The notes below the pieces were generated by a model that worked only from the letters and a program-made list of their open reading frames with translations, did no database searches and was not told where the DNA came from. Below are positions 34,598-43,004 of a DNA stretch of 64,000 nt, in pieces. This DNA comes from Candidatus Manganitrophus morganii (GTDB taxonomy: Bacteria; Nitrospirota; Nitrospiria; SBBL01; Manganitrophaceae): positions 2,232,001 to 2,296,000 of the forward strand of contig JAJHOH010000001.1 of the NCBI GenBank assembly GCA_021651055.1, given 5' to 3'. Within the stretch, counting starts at the first letter, position 1, and every line of letters starts with the position of its first letter. A program made the translations under genes and the position numbers.

Positions 34598-35731
34598 ATG
34601 TTTCAAAGCGCATTGAAGAAAGACCTGCCGTTACCGGCAACCCAACGAATCCGGAAAGAATCGACACTGGCTTGCCCTCATTGCTTCCATCCCCTTCCGC
34701 ACGACGGCGCCCTCTCCTGCAAAGAGTGCCGATTTACCTGGAAGGAGGTCGATGGGATACCCTGTTTCGCGGCCAGCGATTATTATTGGGGAGAGATCCC
34801 CGAAAAAGAGATGATCCAAATCAACGATCTGGCCCGGAAAGCCGGCTGGAAGAAGGCGCTCGATGAAAAGGTCGCCAAGGCTTATCCGAGCATCTATGAT
34901 TATATGACCGATGAGGCGCGGGCCGACTTCCGTTTTGTGCTTCCCCTCCTTCCCCATTCGAAGGTGCTCGATGTCGGGGCCGGCTTCGGAACGATCTCCT
35001 TCGGCCTGCAACCGCACTGCGGCTCGATCACGGCGGTGGAACTGATTGCGGAACGGGCCAAATTCATCGAAACCCGCCGGGCACAAGAAGGGCTCGACAA
35101 CATGGAGGTGGCGATCGCCAGCGGGCTGAACCTCCCCTTCGCGCCGGGAACATTCGATTTCATCATCGTGAACGGCTATCTGGAATGGGTCGGATTGGCC
35201 GATTACAACGAAAATCCGCGGGTCCTTCAGAAACGCTTCCTGGAGCAGCTCCATCGACTGCTCAAGCCGGGGGGAGCGGTCTACATCGGGATTGAAAACC
35301 GCTTCGGCTTCGACAATTTTTTAGGTGAAAAGGATCACAGCGGATTGAAGTACACCAGCCTGATGCCCCGTTGGATGGCCGATCTCTGCTGCCGGTTTTA
35401 TATCAAGCAGCCTTACCGGGTGAGCCGCGCTTACAGCAGCTATCGGACCTACACCTACGGGAAGGGAGGCTATCGAAAGCTTCTGGAGGAGTCGGGGTTC
35501 GTCGACAACCAGTTCTTTATGCCGGTCCCGGGATACAACCGGCCGGTGGAGCTCGTGTCGCTCGATCATCCCGCGCCGCTGCGGTTTTATCTGAACCACG
35601 CCATCTCCCCCAGCTCTCGCTTGGGAAAAATCAAGAAGAAGCTCGCTCTCATGGGGACATCGCTCGGCGTCACCTCTTTCTTCTCCCCTCATTTCAGCAT
35701 CATTGCTTGGAAGGAAGGACCCTATGCTTAA
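34598..35731 (+). CDS. SAM-dependent methyltransferase with N-terminal zinc ribbon (377 aa)
   Basis: A zinc ribbon at 26-44 (CPHC and CKEC) followed by the GIPCF turn, as in Trm112-like and UbiE-like N-terminal extensions, then a linker and a class I methyltransferase with motif I VLDVGAGFGTI (123-133), the acidic residue in VELIAER, and LPFAPGTFDFII. A C-terminal 120-residue part (IENRFGFDNFLGEKDHSG) resembles glycan- or polysaccharide-linked methyltransferases. Substrate unknown. The stop overlaps the start of the kinase-like gene by 8 bases, so the two are coupled. Confidence 0.85.
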   Translation: MFQSALKKDLPLPATQRIRKESTLACPHCFHPLPHDGALSCKECRFTWKEVDGIPCFAASDYYWGEIPEKEMIQINDLARKAGWKKALDEKVAKAYPSIYDYMTDEARADFRFVLPLLPHSKVLDVGAGFGTISFGLQPHCGSITAVELIAERAKFIETRRAQEGLDNMEVAIASGLNLPFAPGTFDFIIVNGYLEWVGLADYNENPRVLQKRFLEQLHRLLKPGGAVYIGIENRFGFDNFLGEKDHSGLKYTSLMPRWMADLCCRFYIKQPYRVSRAYSSYRTYTYGKGGYRKLLEESGFVDNQFFMPVPGYNRPVELVSLDHPAPLRFYLNHAISPSSRLGKIKKKLALMGTSLGVTSFFSPHFSIIAWKEGPYA

Positions 35732-36749
35732 AGAAATCGAAAAAGTGATCGTTGAAAACGGACCTCGCTGGGAGATTCCTTTTTTCCCCCCCCGCGCCCT
35801 CTACTTTACCAAGACGGCCGGTTCGAAGAAAAACCCCACCGCACAACCGGTGGTCTTCTTGCTCTTCGATCAGAACGGCTCCACGCCGAGATGGGTGGTC
35901 AAGGTTTCCCGGGATCACCAGACCACCTCGATGCTGACGCAGGAGTATGAAAACCTGCTCTACTTCTACCATCGGCTTACGCCGACGTTTCGAGCGACCA
36001 TTCCCAAGCCGCTCTTGAGCCGGGAAGATCCGGGGCGGTTTCTCTTCGTCGAGACGGGACTCAAGGGGAAGAGCCTTCCCGCTGTGGTGAAACCTGATGA
36101 AGGGGTTGCGCACCAAAGGGAGATCGACAGGATGCTCGAGAGCGTTCTCGCCTGGCTTCTGCAATTTCAGAAGGAGACGCAGGAGGGGACGGTGGAGGTC
36201 ACCGAAAGTTGGATTGAAGAAGAGGTGAGGGGACCGATCGAGCAGTATCGCTCGCTCTATCCGGTCGATGCTTCGGAAGCGCATTTCTTGAACGAGCATT
36301 CAAAAGGTTGGGAAGAATGGAAGCGAACGGCGATTCCGATCACCGGCCAGCATGGTGATTTTTGGCTTGGGAACATGTTGACCGACGGCGCTTCCCTCTC
36401 GATGTGCGATTGGAGCTTCTCCCAAAAAAAGGGATCGCCGTTTGATGATCTTTTCTTCTTTCTCTCTTCCCTCCCGGTCGGAAAAGAGGAGGGGGACCCC
36501 CTGCTTTCTTTCGAGAACCTCTTTTTCAAGGAGCATTGGTTCCGGCGGGGAATTCAAGATCTCATGGTCCGTTTCTTTTTTCAATGGGAATTGAGCCCGC
36601 GGCTTTTCTCTCAGCTCTTTCCGCTCTTCTTAATCAAGATGTCGATTCGGGAGTCGGGTCAATATCACCTTCATGCGCTTCGGAATCCCCTTTGGCGGGA
36701 GCGGTTGCGTTTCTTGATTCGAAACCAATCGGGTCTCATCGAAGTTTAA
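35724..36749 (+). CDS. Aminoglycoside-phosphotransferase-fold kinase (341 aa)
   Basis: APH/ChoK fold. VVKVS near residue 65 is the likely ATP-binding Lys strand. The Brenner motif is GQHGDFWLGNML (catalytic Asp), and CDWSFSQ supplies the metal-binding Asp (DxD/DFG equivalent). It is likely to phosphorylate a small molecule or sugar; this is not an antibiotic-resistance gene by any evidence here. Start at ATG 35724 with a GGAAGGA site, overlapping the methyltransferase. The pair suggests a two-step modification of one substrate, such as a glycan chain end (inference). Confidence 0.82.
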   Translation: MLKEIEKVIVENGPRWEIPFFPPRALYFTKTAGSKKNPTAQPVVFLLFDQNGSTPRWVVKVSRDHQTTSMLTQEYENLLYFYHRLTPTFRATIPKPLLSREDPGRFLFVETGLKGKSLPAVVKPDEGVAHQREIDRMLESVLAWLLQFQKETQEGTVEVTESWIEEEVRGPIEQYRSLYPVDASEAHFLNEHSKGWEEWKRTAIPITGQHGDFWLGNMLTDGASLSMCDWSFSQKKGSPFDDLFFFLSSLPVGKEEGDPLLSFENLFFKEHWFRRGIQDLMVRFFFQWELSPRLFSQLFPLFLIKMSIRESGQYHLHALRNPLWRERLRFLIRNQSGLIEV

Positions 36750-36791
36750 GCCGGCCTCCTTGTTGGAAAGCATCAGAAGGAGAGGGGCTGG

Positions 36792-37847
36792 TTAGACGGG
36801 GGCGACAAACGCCTCGGTTCGGTCTTTTCCCTGGCGCTTCGCTTGGTAGAGGGCCGAATCGGCGGCCCGGATCAGATCATCGACTGTCGCGATCGTCCGG
36901 CCGGGGAAGGCTGCGACACCGAGACTGAGGGTAATCCTTTTCGTTTGATTCGTCTCGCCATAAGAGTGGCTCCGAACCGCCTGACGGATTCGCTCTCCCT
37001 CTTGATAAGCGCCGGCCAGATCGGTCTGAGGAAGGATGATGACAAACTCCTCTCCCCCGTATCGCGCCAGGAAATCGGTCTTCCGGATCGTTCCTTTGAT
37101 CACCGATGCCACCTCTCTTAAAATCGTATCTCCCCGCCGGTGGCCGTAGGTGTCGTTGACCCATTTGAAATCGTCGATATCGAGCAAGATACAGGAGAGG
37201 GAGAGGCTGTAGCGAACGGCCCGGTTGAACTCTTCCTCCAGCCGGGCGCTGAAGTAGCGGTGATTGTAGGTGTCGGTCAGAAAATCGATCATCGCCAGCC
37301 GTTCCAGGTCGTTCTTCTCTTGGAGAAGGCTTTCGTAGTGATGGGCGTTTCGGATGGCGGCCGGCGCCAGCTGAGCGACCCAGGCCGTCAACTGAAGCTC
37401 CTCCGGTGTAAAGGTTCGGGCGCCCGAGATCCTCAAGATCAGATTCCCGAGGACCTTCTCTTCCTGGATCAGGGGGTGAATCAGAATTGAACCGAGGGAG
37501 ACTCCCCGCAATACCTCCTCGAAGGGAGCCAACATGGCATGACTCAACACATCGGGGATAAAGATCGGTTCCCGGGCGTGGACCGCGTGTACAATCTCAG
37601 GATACTTTTTTAGATCGAGGGGGATCCGCTTCGCTTCCGGCGTCTCGTGTGTCGCGACAACGTAGGCGGTCTCTTTTCGCTCATCGACGAAAATAATAGA
37701 GCAGCGGACCACTTCGATCCGGTGTGCAATTTCGCGGACGACCTGGTAGAGGACTTCATTGAATCGTCGCGCCTGAAAGAGGCGATTGGCAACTTGGAGC
37801 AATGTTTGCCAAGATCCGCTCTCCGAGGCGTTGCTGGCGTTGTCCAT
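36792..37847 (-). CDS. GAF-GGDEF diguanylate cyclase (351 aa)
   Basis: N-terminal GAF domain (about 20-175) that could bind a small ligand, then a GGDEF domain with active-site GGEEF at 264-268 and I-site RKTD at 255-258. It should make c-di-GMP with product inhibition. No membrane segment, so cytoplasmic. It lies 84 bases after the LuxR-type regulator on the same strand and may share its transcript. No good ribosome site is visible before the ATG. Confidence 0.92.
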   Translation of the reverse strand: MDNASNASESGSWQTLLQVANRLFQARRFNEVLYQVVREIAHRIEVVRCSIIFVDERKETAYVVATHETPEAKRIPLDLKKYPEIVHAVHAREPIFIPDVLSHAMLAPFEEVLRGVSLGSILIHPLIQEEKVLGNLILRISGARTFTPEELQLTAWVAQLAPAAIRNAHHYESLLQEKNDLERLAMIDFLTDTYNHRYFSARLEEEFNRAVRYSLSLSCILLDIDDFKWVNDTYGHRRGDTILREVASVIKGTIRKTDFLARYGGEEFVIILPQTDLAGAYQEGERIRQAVRSHSYGETNQTKRITLSLGVAAFPGRTIATVDDLIRAADSALYQAKRQGKDRTEAFVAPV

Positions 37848-37931
37848 GAATCAAATGAGTGAGGGTTTAAAAACGAGAACCCCGGGAGACCCTCGTCGAA
37901 AGTCAACCTCCGGGATGTGATCGGGAAGGAT

Positions 37932-38684
37932 TTAAATCGTTGGATTGGCCCCTTCCCTTTTTGAATCCGTCTGTGGTGGTACCTCCGGCGGCAAGGTCCG
38001 TTCCTTCAGGGCGAAAATAGCGGCCTGGACGCGATTATTCAGATGGAGCTTTTTAAGAATGTGGCGCAGGTGGATTTTGACGGTGTGCTCCGAGATCCCC
38101 AAGGTTGCTCCGATCTCTTTATTGCTGGCGCCTTCCCCGAGACAACTGAGAATTTCCCGCTCTCTCGGGGTCAGGGGACCATGGTTCGTGGAGGGTGCCG
38201 AGGAGGTGATGTAGGGAGAGGTAAAGAGCTTCGAGGCCATCTGCCGGGGCAAAACCAACTCCCCGCGATGGACCAGGGAGACGCATTTGTAGAGCTTCTC
38301 CGGATCGATGTTTTTATAGATGAACCCCTTGGCTCCCGCCCGCATCGCGGCGAAGATATTCGACTCTTCATCCGAAAGCGCGAGAATGATGATATTCGCG
38401 GCCGGATGGGCTTCCCGGATCAGGCCGATTCCCTTCAGACCGTCACAGACCGGCATTTGCGAATCCATCAGAACCACATCGGGCTTGAGCTCCTTGGCTC
38501 GCTCCGCCGCCTCGATGCCGTGCTGCGCTTCGCCGACCACTTTCATTCCCTTCTGGAGATGGAAGAGAGAGATCAGTCCTTTTCGCGTAAGGGCCTCATC
38601 ATCGACGATGAGGAGGCGGATCTCGCTTCGAACGAGGGCAAGATGGGATTTCTTGATCGCAGATTCTCTCATTTTGTCAGACAC
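37932..38684 (-). CDS. NarL/LuxR-family response regulator (250 aa)
   Basis: Receiver (about 22-140) with acidic pair in VDDE, acceptor D74 (LMDSQMP) and Lys in IYKNID, followed by a LuxR HTH at about 172-215 (LTPREREILSCL, GISEHTVKIHL). A DNA-binding regulator controlled by phosphorylation; no kinase is adjacent. The GTG at 38682-38684 has an AGGAAG site; an ATG four codons in is an alternative. Probably regulates itself and the cyclase gene downstream (inference). Confidence 0.92.
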   Translation of the reverse strand: MSDKMRESAIKKSHLALVRSEIRLLIVDDEALTRKGLISLFHLQKGMKVVGEAQHGIEAAERAKELKPDVVLMDSQMPVCDGLKGIGLIREAHPAANIIILALSDEESNIFAAMRAGAKGFIYKNIDPEKLYKCVSLVHRGELVLPRQMASKLFTSPYITSSAPSTNHGPLTPREREILSCLGEGASNKEIGATLGISEHTVKIHLRHILKKLHLNNRVQAAIFALKERTLPPEVPPQTDSKREGANPTI

Positions 38685-38706
38685 CTCTAAAACTTCCTTA
38701 TGTTTT

Positions 38707-38736
38707 AAGATATCTGAATTCTAAGGGGAGAGTCAA
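38707..38736 (-). promoter_or_regulatory. Promoter of the LuxR-type regulator
   Basis: On the minus strand TTGACT, 18-base spacer, TATCTT. It is divergent from the ygfZ promoter, 20 bases apart. Confidence 0.55.
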
Positions 38737-38756
38737 GCTTTACGAAAAGCCTCGAT

Positions 38757-38786
38757 TTGACCCGGTCTTCCCGGGCGTGGTATGAT
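38757..38786 (+). promoter_or_regulatory. Promoter of ygfZ
   Basis: TTGACC (38757-38762), 18-base spacer, TATGAT (38781-38786), about 35 bases before the ATG. Confidence 0.55.
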
Positions 38787-38821
38787 TTTTAACTTATTAA
38801 ACCGCTTTTCAAGGGAGATCC

Positions 38822-39904
38822 ATGCCGACGCTGCCTTTACAGGCCAAACACCAACAGCGGGGCGCCCGTTTCTCGTCTTATGGCGAATGGGAGCTTCCGT
38901 CCGATTACGGAGATGCTCTCTCGGAATATCAAGCCGTCCGACGGAAGGTCGGCGTGGCCGATCTTTCGCATCAGACTCCCTTTCTGATCACCGGGAAAGA
39001 CCGCATTCCTTTTCTGCAAAATATCATCAGCAACGATCTCAATCCGTTGCAACAGGGAAAAGGACTCTATGCCACCCTCCTGACGGCCAAAGGGAGGGTC
39101 CTCTCCGACTTCCATCTCTACCTGCTCCCCGAGGCCTTTCTGATGGATGTGGAGTGGACGAACGCGGAAAAAACACGCGATCAGCTGATGCGGTTTAAGT
39201 TCCGATCCCAGATCAAGATTGAAACCCCCGCTTGGGGGCGACTCCTTGTATCCGGCCCCCAGGCCCGGCCGCTCCTCGAAGCGCTCCTCGGTCCGCTTCC
39301 GATCCATGAAGAAAAATCGTTCTTTCAAAGCGAGCGCGACGGAGCGGCCCTCCTTTGCGTCAAACAATCGACGACGGGAGGGGAAGACTACCATCTCTAT
39401 CTTCCGGCGGAGGGGCTGGAGAAATTATGGGAAGGCCTTTTTTCGGCGGGCGGCGCGTTCGGCCTTCAGCCCTTCGGCCAAACCGCCCTCGAGATCTTGC
39501 GGATTGAGGCGGGAAAACCCCGGTATGGGATCGACATCGATGAGCATATCATTCCGATTGAAGCGGGCCTTGAGAAGGAAGCGATCAGCTATACCAAGGG
39601 GTGCTATCCCGGCCAAGAGGTCATGGCCCGCATCCAGACCTACGGTCATGTGAACAAACAGCTCATGGGATTGACGATCGAAGGGTCGGATCTTCCCAAA
39701 AGAGAGGACAAGATCTTCCAAGGGGAGAAGGAACTCGGCTGGATTACCAGCGCAACCTGGTCTCCCTCTGCGGGAAAGATCGTTGCGATGGGCTACGTGC
39801 GGCCTCAGATCGCGATTCCCGGCACCGAGGTCGAGGTGGAGATCGCTCAGATCCGAAAGACCGCGCAAGTATCCCCCCTTCCGTTCTACCGTCTTGTACC
39901 GTAA
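38822..39904 (+). CDS. ygfZ: Folate-dependent YgfZ-type protein (360 aa)
   Basis: GcvT-like fold with the YgfZ signature KGCYPGQEVMAR at about residue 259, carrying the conserved Cys. YgfZ uses tetrahydrofolate to support repair or assembly of iron-sulfur clusters. The ATG has AAGGGAG five bases upstream. Size is near the family norm of 325-360. Iron-sulfur proteins are frequent in this window (SdhB, HdrB, NadA, DinG, ferredoxin), which fits a housekeeping role. Confidence 0.93.
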   Translation: MPTLPLQAKHQQRGARFSSYGEWELPSDYGDALSEYQAVRRKVGVADLSHQTPFLITGKDRIPFLQNIISNDLNPLQQGKGLYATLLTAKGRVLSDFHLYLLPEAFLMDVEWTNAEKTRDQLMRFKFRSQIKIETPAWGRLLVSGPQARPLLEALLGPLPIHEEKSFFQSERDGAALLCVKQSTTGGEDYHLYLPAEGLEKLWEGLFSAGGAFGLQPFGQTALEILRIEAGKPRYGIDIDEHIIPIEAGLEKEAISYTKGCYPGQEVMARIQTYGHVNKQLMGLTIEGSDLPKREDKIFQGEKELGWITSATWSPSAGKIVAMGYVRPQIAIPGTEVEVEIAQIRKTAQVSPLPFYRLVP

Positions 39905-39943
39905 AAGGGGTCACACCCGATCCGGAAAGCAGGAGAGCGTTTG

Positions 39944-40219
39944 ATGAAATTTGTGATGATCGGGTTGGATGGCCCGGATGGCGCTGAATTAAGAAAACAG
40001 CTTCGCCCATCCCATTTGGAGCGTCTGGAGAAGTTGACGGCTGAAAAGAAATTAATCTTGGCAGGCCCCTTCGGGGACAAGAGTGGAAGTCTCATCGTCT
40101 TTGAGGCAGGCTCTTTAGAAGAGGCGGTTGCTTGGGGGGAGGCAGACCCGTATGTTTCAGGAGGGGTGTTTTCCCGATACGAGATTAAACCGTTTACACA
40201 GGTCTTTCCAAAAGAGTAG
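39944..40219 (+). CDS. YCII-domain protein (91 aa)
   Basis: A dimeric alpha-beta-barrel-like fold with the YCII pattern: N-terminal MIGLDGPDG, R-x-x-HLERLEKL with the conserved His, AGPFGDKSGSLIVFEA and the DPYV motif with the conserved Asp that may form a His-Asp pair. Catalytic role unproven. ATG 39944 has AGGAG eight bases upstream. Likely in one operon with ygfZ. Confidence 0.85.
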   Translation: MKFVMIGLDGPDGAELRKQLRPSHLERLEKLTAEKKLILAGPFGDKSGSLIVFEAGSLEEAVAWGEADPYVSGGVFSRYEIKPFTQVFPKE

Positions 40220-40250
40220 CGCAGTTCATTTCAAGATCGAGGGAGGTCAC

Positions 40251-40586
40251 GTGGCAAGCCGGAAAGAAAAAGATGAAACCATTTTGCTCGAATTCTCCAT
40301 GTCTCCGCTTACCCAAGGGGAGAGCGTCAGCGAGTATGTCTCCCGATCGCTGGAAATTATCGACAAGAGCGGCTTGGAGTATCGTCTCAACCCGATGGGG
40401 ACGGTGATCGAAGGTCCCTGGGAAGAGGTGCTCGGTGTCGTGAAGGCCTGCTGGGAGCGGATGAAGGAAGATTGCGATCGGGTCTCGACGGTGATCAAGA
40501 TCGATTATCGCAAGGGAAAAACGGGGCGGCTGACGAGCAAAGTGGCCAGTGTGGAGAAGACGCTCGGGCGAAAGCTGAAGACATAA
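40251..40586 (+). CDS. MTH1187-family thiamine-binding-type protein (111 aa)
   Basis: A single ferredoxin-like (DUF77/YqgV) domain: ILLEFSMSPLTQGESVSEYVSRSLEIIDKSG in two parts, LNPMGTVIEG and W-E-x-V-L. Members bind thiamine or its precursors in some bacteria, but the role is not established. The start is GTG at 40251 with GGGAGG four bases upstream. Third gene of the ygfZ cluster. It converges with a zinc-ribbon gene, five bases apart. Confidence 0.78.
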   Translation: MASRKEKDETILLEFSMSPLTQGESVSEYVSRSLEIIDKSGLEYRLNPMGTVIEGPWEEVLGVVKACWERMKEDCDRVSTVIKIDYRKGKTGRLTSKVASVEKTLGRKLKT

Positions 40587-40591
40587 CGAAT

Positions 40592-40774
40592 TTAAGGATC
40601 GGAGCAGTCGCGCTTGAAGCCGCACCGACGGCAGATCAGCTTACAGTGAAGATCGAGCATCGGCGCTCCGCAAAGATCACACCGGTAGATCTTCTCCGCA
40701 GGCGCGCCCGCCTCCTGCGGGAATTTTTCGGAAAGGGGCGATTCTGGTTTTACGCCGACCTCGTTGACGCTCAC
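40592..40774 (-). CDS. Very small zinc-ribbon protein (60 aa)
   Basis: Cys pairs CDLC at about 32-35 and CRRC at about 48-51 plus two further Cys, spaced as in small zinc ribbons; the N-terminus is polar. The start is GTG, overlapping the stop of the Ycf48-like gene by four bases (GTGA), so it is co-translated with it. Function unknown; a role in metal handling for the secreted propeller proteins is only a guess. Confidence 0.7.
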   Translation of the reverse strand: MSVNEVGVKPESPLSEKFPQEAGAPAEKIYRCDLCGAPMLDLHCKLICRRCGFKRDCSDP

Positions 40775-41808
40775 TTCTTTTCTTCTTCCGCTTTGACTTC
40801 CTTCGCCTCGATGGGCGGGGGCTCGCCGCCCCGCTTCGTATGGAAGATAGTCCCTTTGATCCCGATGACCCAGCCGACCTGAGGGTCGACGAAGAAGACG
40901 TTGGTCAAGAAATTAATCGTTCCGGAAACCTGCTGCTGCCAGGTGGCTCCTCCATCCTTTGTATTCAAGATCGTCCCCGAAGCGCCGACGACCCAGCCGA
41001 CCTGATCATTGATAAAGAAGAGGCCGAGCAGAAAGCTCGGCACCCCGCTCGTTTGGGGAGACCAACTTTTTCCGCCGTCTTTGGTGTGGAGAATGGTTCC
41101 GGCGCCCCCCACCGCCCAGCCGATCTCGGGCCGTGAAAAGAAGATACGGTGAAGATCCTTCTGCGTTCCCGACTCCTGCCGAGTCCAATTGACGCCGCCG
41201 TCTTCCGTATAAAAGATGTTCCCGGCGTCCCCTGTGATCCACCCTTGCTTCTGATTAACGAAATAAATGGAATTAAAAGAAACCGCCGGCTTGACCTCGG
41301 CCGATACCCAATGTTGCCCGCCGTCGGTGGTGGAGAGGAGGAGTCCCTTCTCGCCGGTCACCCATCCTTGGTCCGGGCTGGCGAAGAAGACATGCAACAG
41401 ATTCTTCTTCAGTTGACTGCCGTCCTGAAGCGCCCATTTTTGTAGCTCCCATTTCTGTCCGCCGTCCTCGGTGAAGAGAATCAGCCCTTTTTCTCCGACC
41501 GCCCATCCCCGCTTCGGGGTGACGAAGAAGATCGAAACCAGCAGCGTCTGTGTGCCGGTTTCCTGCACCGACCAATGCTGGCCGCCGTCCGTCGTGTGAA
41601 GAATGATCCCCTTATTTCCGGTCAGCCAGCCGTTTTGAGCATCCAAGAAGTAGATGCCGCCCAATGAGGCCTGGATGCCGCTGTTTTGGGTTTCCCACCC
41701 GGTCGGGGAGCCGGGCGCATCCGGGACGGGAGAAGGGGGTCTGCAGCCGGTGAAGAGAAATGCGAGGAGGGTCCACTGCCAAATCTTTTTGCTTGAAAAA
41801 TATTTCAA
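40771..41808 (-). CDS. Ycf48-like beta-propeller lipoprotein (345 aa)
   Basis: Lipobox LFTGC (Cys about 22) after a signal peptide. Six to seven repeats of the Ycf48/HCF136 kind follow, each with a GW-x-x-G-x-x-G-x-I-x-x-T-x-DGG-x-x-W pattern, covering nearly the whole protein. Ycf48 is a photosystem II assembly factor in phototrophs; in other bacteria relatives are secreted propellers of unknown role. It sits 56 bases after the BNR lipoprotein gene on the same strand and overlaps a tiny zinc-ribbon gene. Confidence 0.85.
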   Translation of the reverse strand: MKYFSSKKIWQWTLLAFLFTGCRPPSPVPDAPGSPTGWETQNSGIQASLGGIYFLDAQNGWLTGNKGIILHTTDGGQHWSVQETGTQTLLVSIFFVTPKRGWAVGEKGLILFTEDGGQKWELQKWALQDGSQLKKNLLHVFFASPDQGWVTGEKGLLLSTTDGGQHWVSAEVKPAVSFNSIYFVNQKQGWITGDAGNIFYTEDGGVNWTRQESGTQKDLHRIFFSRPEIGWAVGGAGTILHTKDGGKSWSPQTSGVPSFLLGLFFINDQVGWVVGASGTILNTKDGGATWQQQVSGTINFLTNVFFVDPQVGWVIGIKGTIFHTKRGGEPPPIEAKEVKAEEEKK

Positions 41809-41864
41809 TCGTGCTCCTTTATGAAGATAAATGAACGTTCACTTTGTTCGAGGGTTTTTCGATC

Positions 41865-42848
41865 TCAACGCAACTTCATTTGCTCCCAGCGGGCGCCGGC
41901 ATCGGTGCTCCGATAAAGACCGCGTGTGGTCCCTGCGAAGAGGATCTCGGGCGATTGGGGATGAATCGACAAGGAAGTGACGGAGCGCGGTGAGCCGGCG
42001 AGGGGCGCCCACGATTCGGTGCCGTTCACTGTTTTATAAATACCGTCTTGATTGCCGGCGTAGAGGACCTGTGTCTTTTCCGGATGGATGAGAAGGGTGA
42101 CGATAAACCTGTTCGCGAGGCCGTTGTTTTGCGGCTGCCATGTGTTCCCTTGATCGGTCGTCTTAAAGACCCCCTGATTTGTCCCGGCATAGACGATGTT
42201 CGGATCGGACTTGTCGAAAACGACCGCATTCACCGCCCATTTTTTCGTCTCCGGATGGACCAATCGCCACGTCTTGGCGGCATTTTCCGTCTTAAAAATC
42301 CCTTCGTTTGTCCCCGCCATCAGGATGCTGTGATTCCGGGGGTCCATCACCAGGGCGATCACGAACCGGTTGGCGACACCCATGTTGGCCGATTTCCACT
42401 CTCCCCCGCCGTCCATACTTTTGTAAACGCCATGGTTCGTTCCGACATAAAGAATGTCCGAGATAAAAGGGTTGGAGACAACGGCATTCACCGCCTGCGT
42501 CCCGACATTATCATCCAGACCGGTATTGATGATCATCCAATTCCGGCCGCTGTCGATGCTTCGATAGACGGCGTCTCCAAATGAGCCGGCGTAAAGAATC
42601 GTAGTCAGGGAGGGATTCACCGCAATAGAGGTGATATTGTAGGAGGTCAAGCCGTTGCTCATTCTTTGAAAGGTCCCTCCGCGGTCGGTACTTTTGTAGA
42701 ATCCACCCCCCGTTGTGCCGACATAGACCGTGTCCGGATTGCGGGTATTCAGTGTGACGGAGAGGACCGTTTCACCCCGACTGCATCCAACGGCAACAAA
42801 AAGGGAGCACCAAAGAATCAAGCGGATTGACAAAGAGAGCGGCTTCAT
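41865..42848 (-). CDS. BNR-type beta-propeller lipoprotein (327 aa)
   Basis: Signal peptide with lipobox VAVGC, then about seven repeats with S-x-D-x-G-x-x-W (Asp box) turns and NP-x-x-x-x-LYAGT-type strands (VYVGT, LYAGS, LYVGT, VYAGT, LYAGN, LFAGT). The repeated Asp boxes recall sialidase/sortilin-type propellers, but no catalytic residues are evident. ATG 42846-42848 is preferred over a TTG four codons upstream; ribosome site weak. First gene of a unit with the Ycf48-like and zinc-ribbon genes. Confidence 0.85.
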   Translation of the reverse strand: MKPLSLSIRLILWCSLFVAVGCSRGETVLSVTLNTRNPDTVYVGTTGGGFYKSTDRGGTFQRMSNGLTSYNITSIAVNPSLTTILYAGSFGDAVYRSIDSGRNWMIINTGLDDNVGTQAVNAVVSNPFISDILYVGTNHGVYKSMDGGGEWKSANMGVANRFVIALVMDPRNHSILMAGTNEGIFKTENAAKTWRLVHPETKKWAVNAVVFDKSDPNIVYAGTNQGVFKTTDQGNTWQPQNNGLANRFIVTLLIHPEKTQVLYAGNQDGIYKTVNGTESWAPLAGSPRSVTSLSIHPQSPEILFAGTTRGLYRSTDAGARWEQMKLR

Positions 42849-42950
42849 CCATTTTCCCAATAAAATGCGCCGTCATGTTAACATATCTTTCTTTCCAAAA
42901 ACAATGCTGGGCCTCGGCAAGGAGGCCGGGTCGGGGGAAGATCCTCTTTC

Positions 42951-42978
42951 TTGACAATTCGCGATTATTTGATATCTT
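42951..42978 (+). promoter_or_regulatory. Promoter of the exported protein gene at 43005
   Basis: TTGACA (42951-42956), 16-base spacer, TATCTT (42973-42978), about 26 bases before the ATG. Confidence 0.6.
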
Positions 42979-43004
42979 TCTCCAAAGACGGCAAGGAGGA
43001 CAAA

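Noticed and set aside
35724-36749. Antibiotic-resistance phosphotransferase
   Set aside because: Only the fold and Brenner motif match. Linkage to a methyltransferase and lack of close similarity to known resistance enzymes argue for a metabolic or glycan role.
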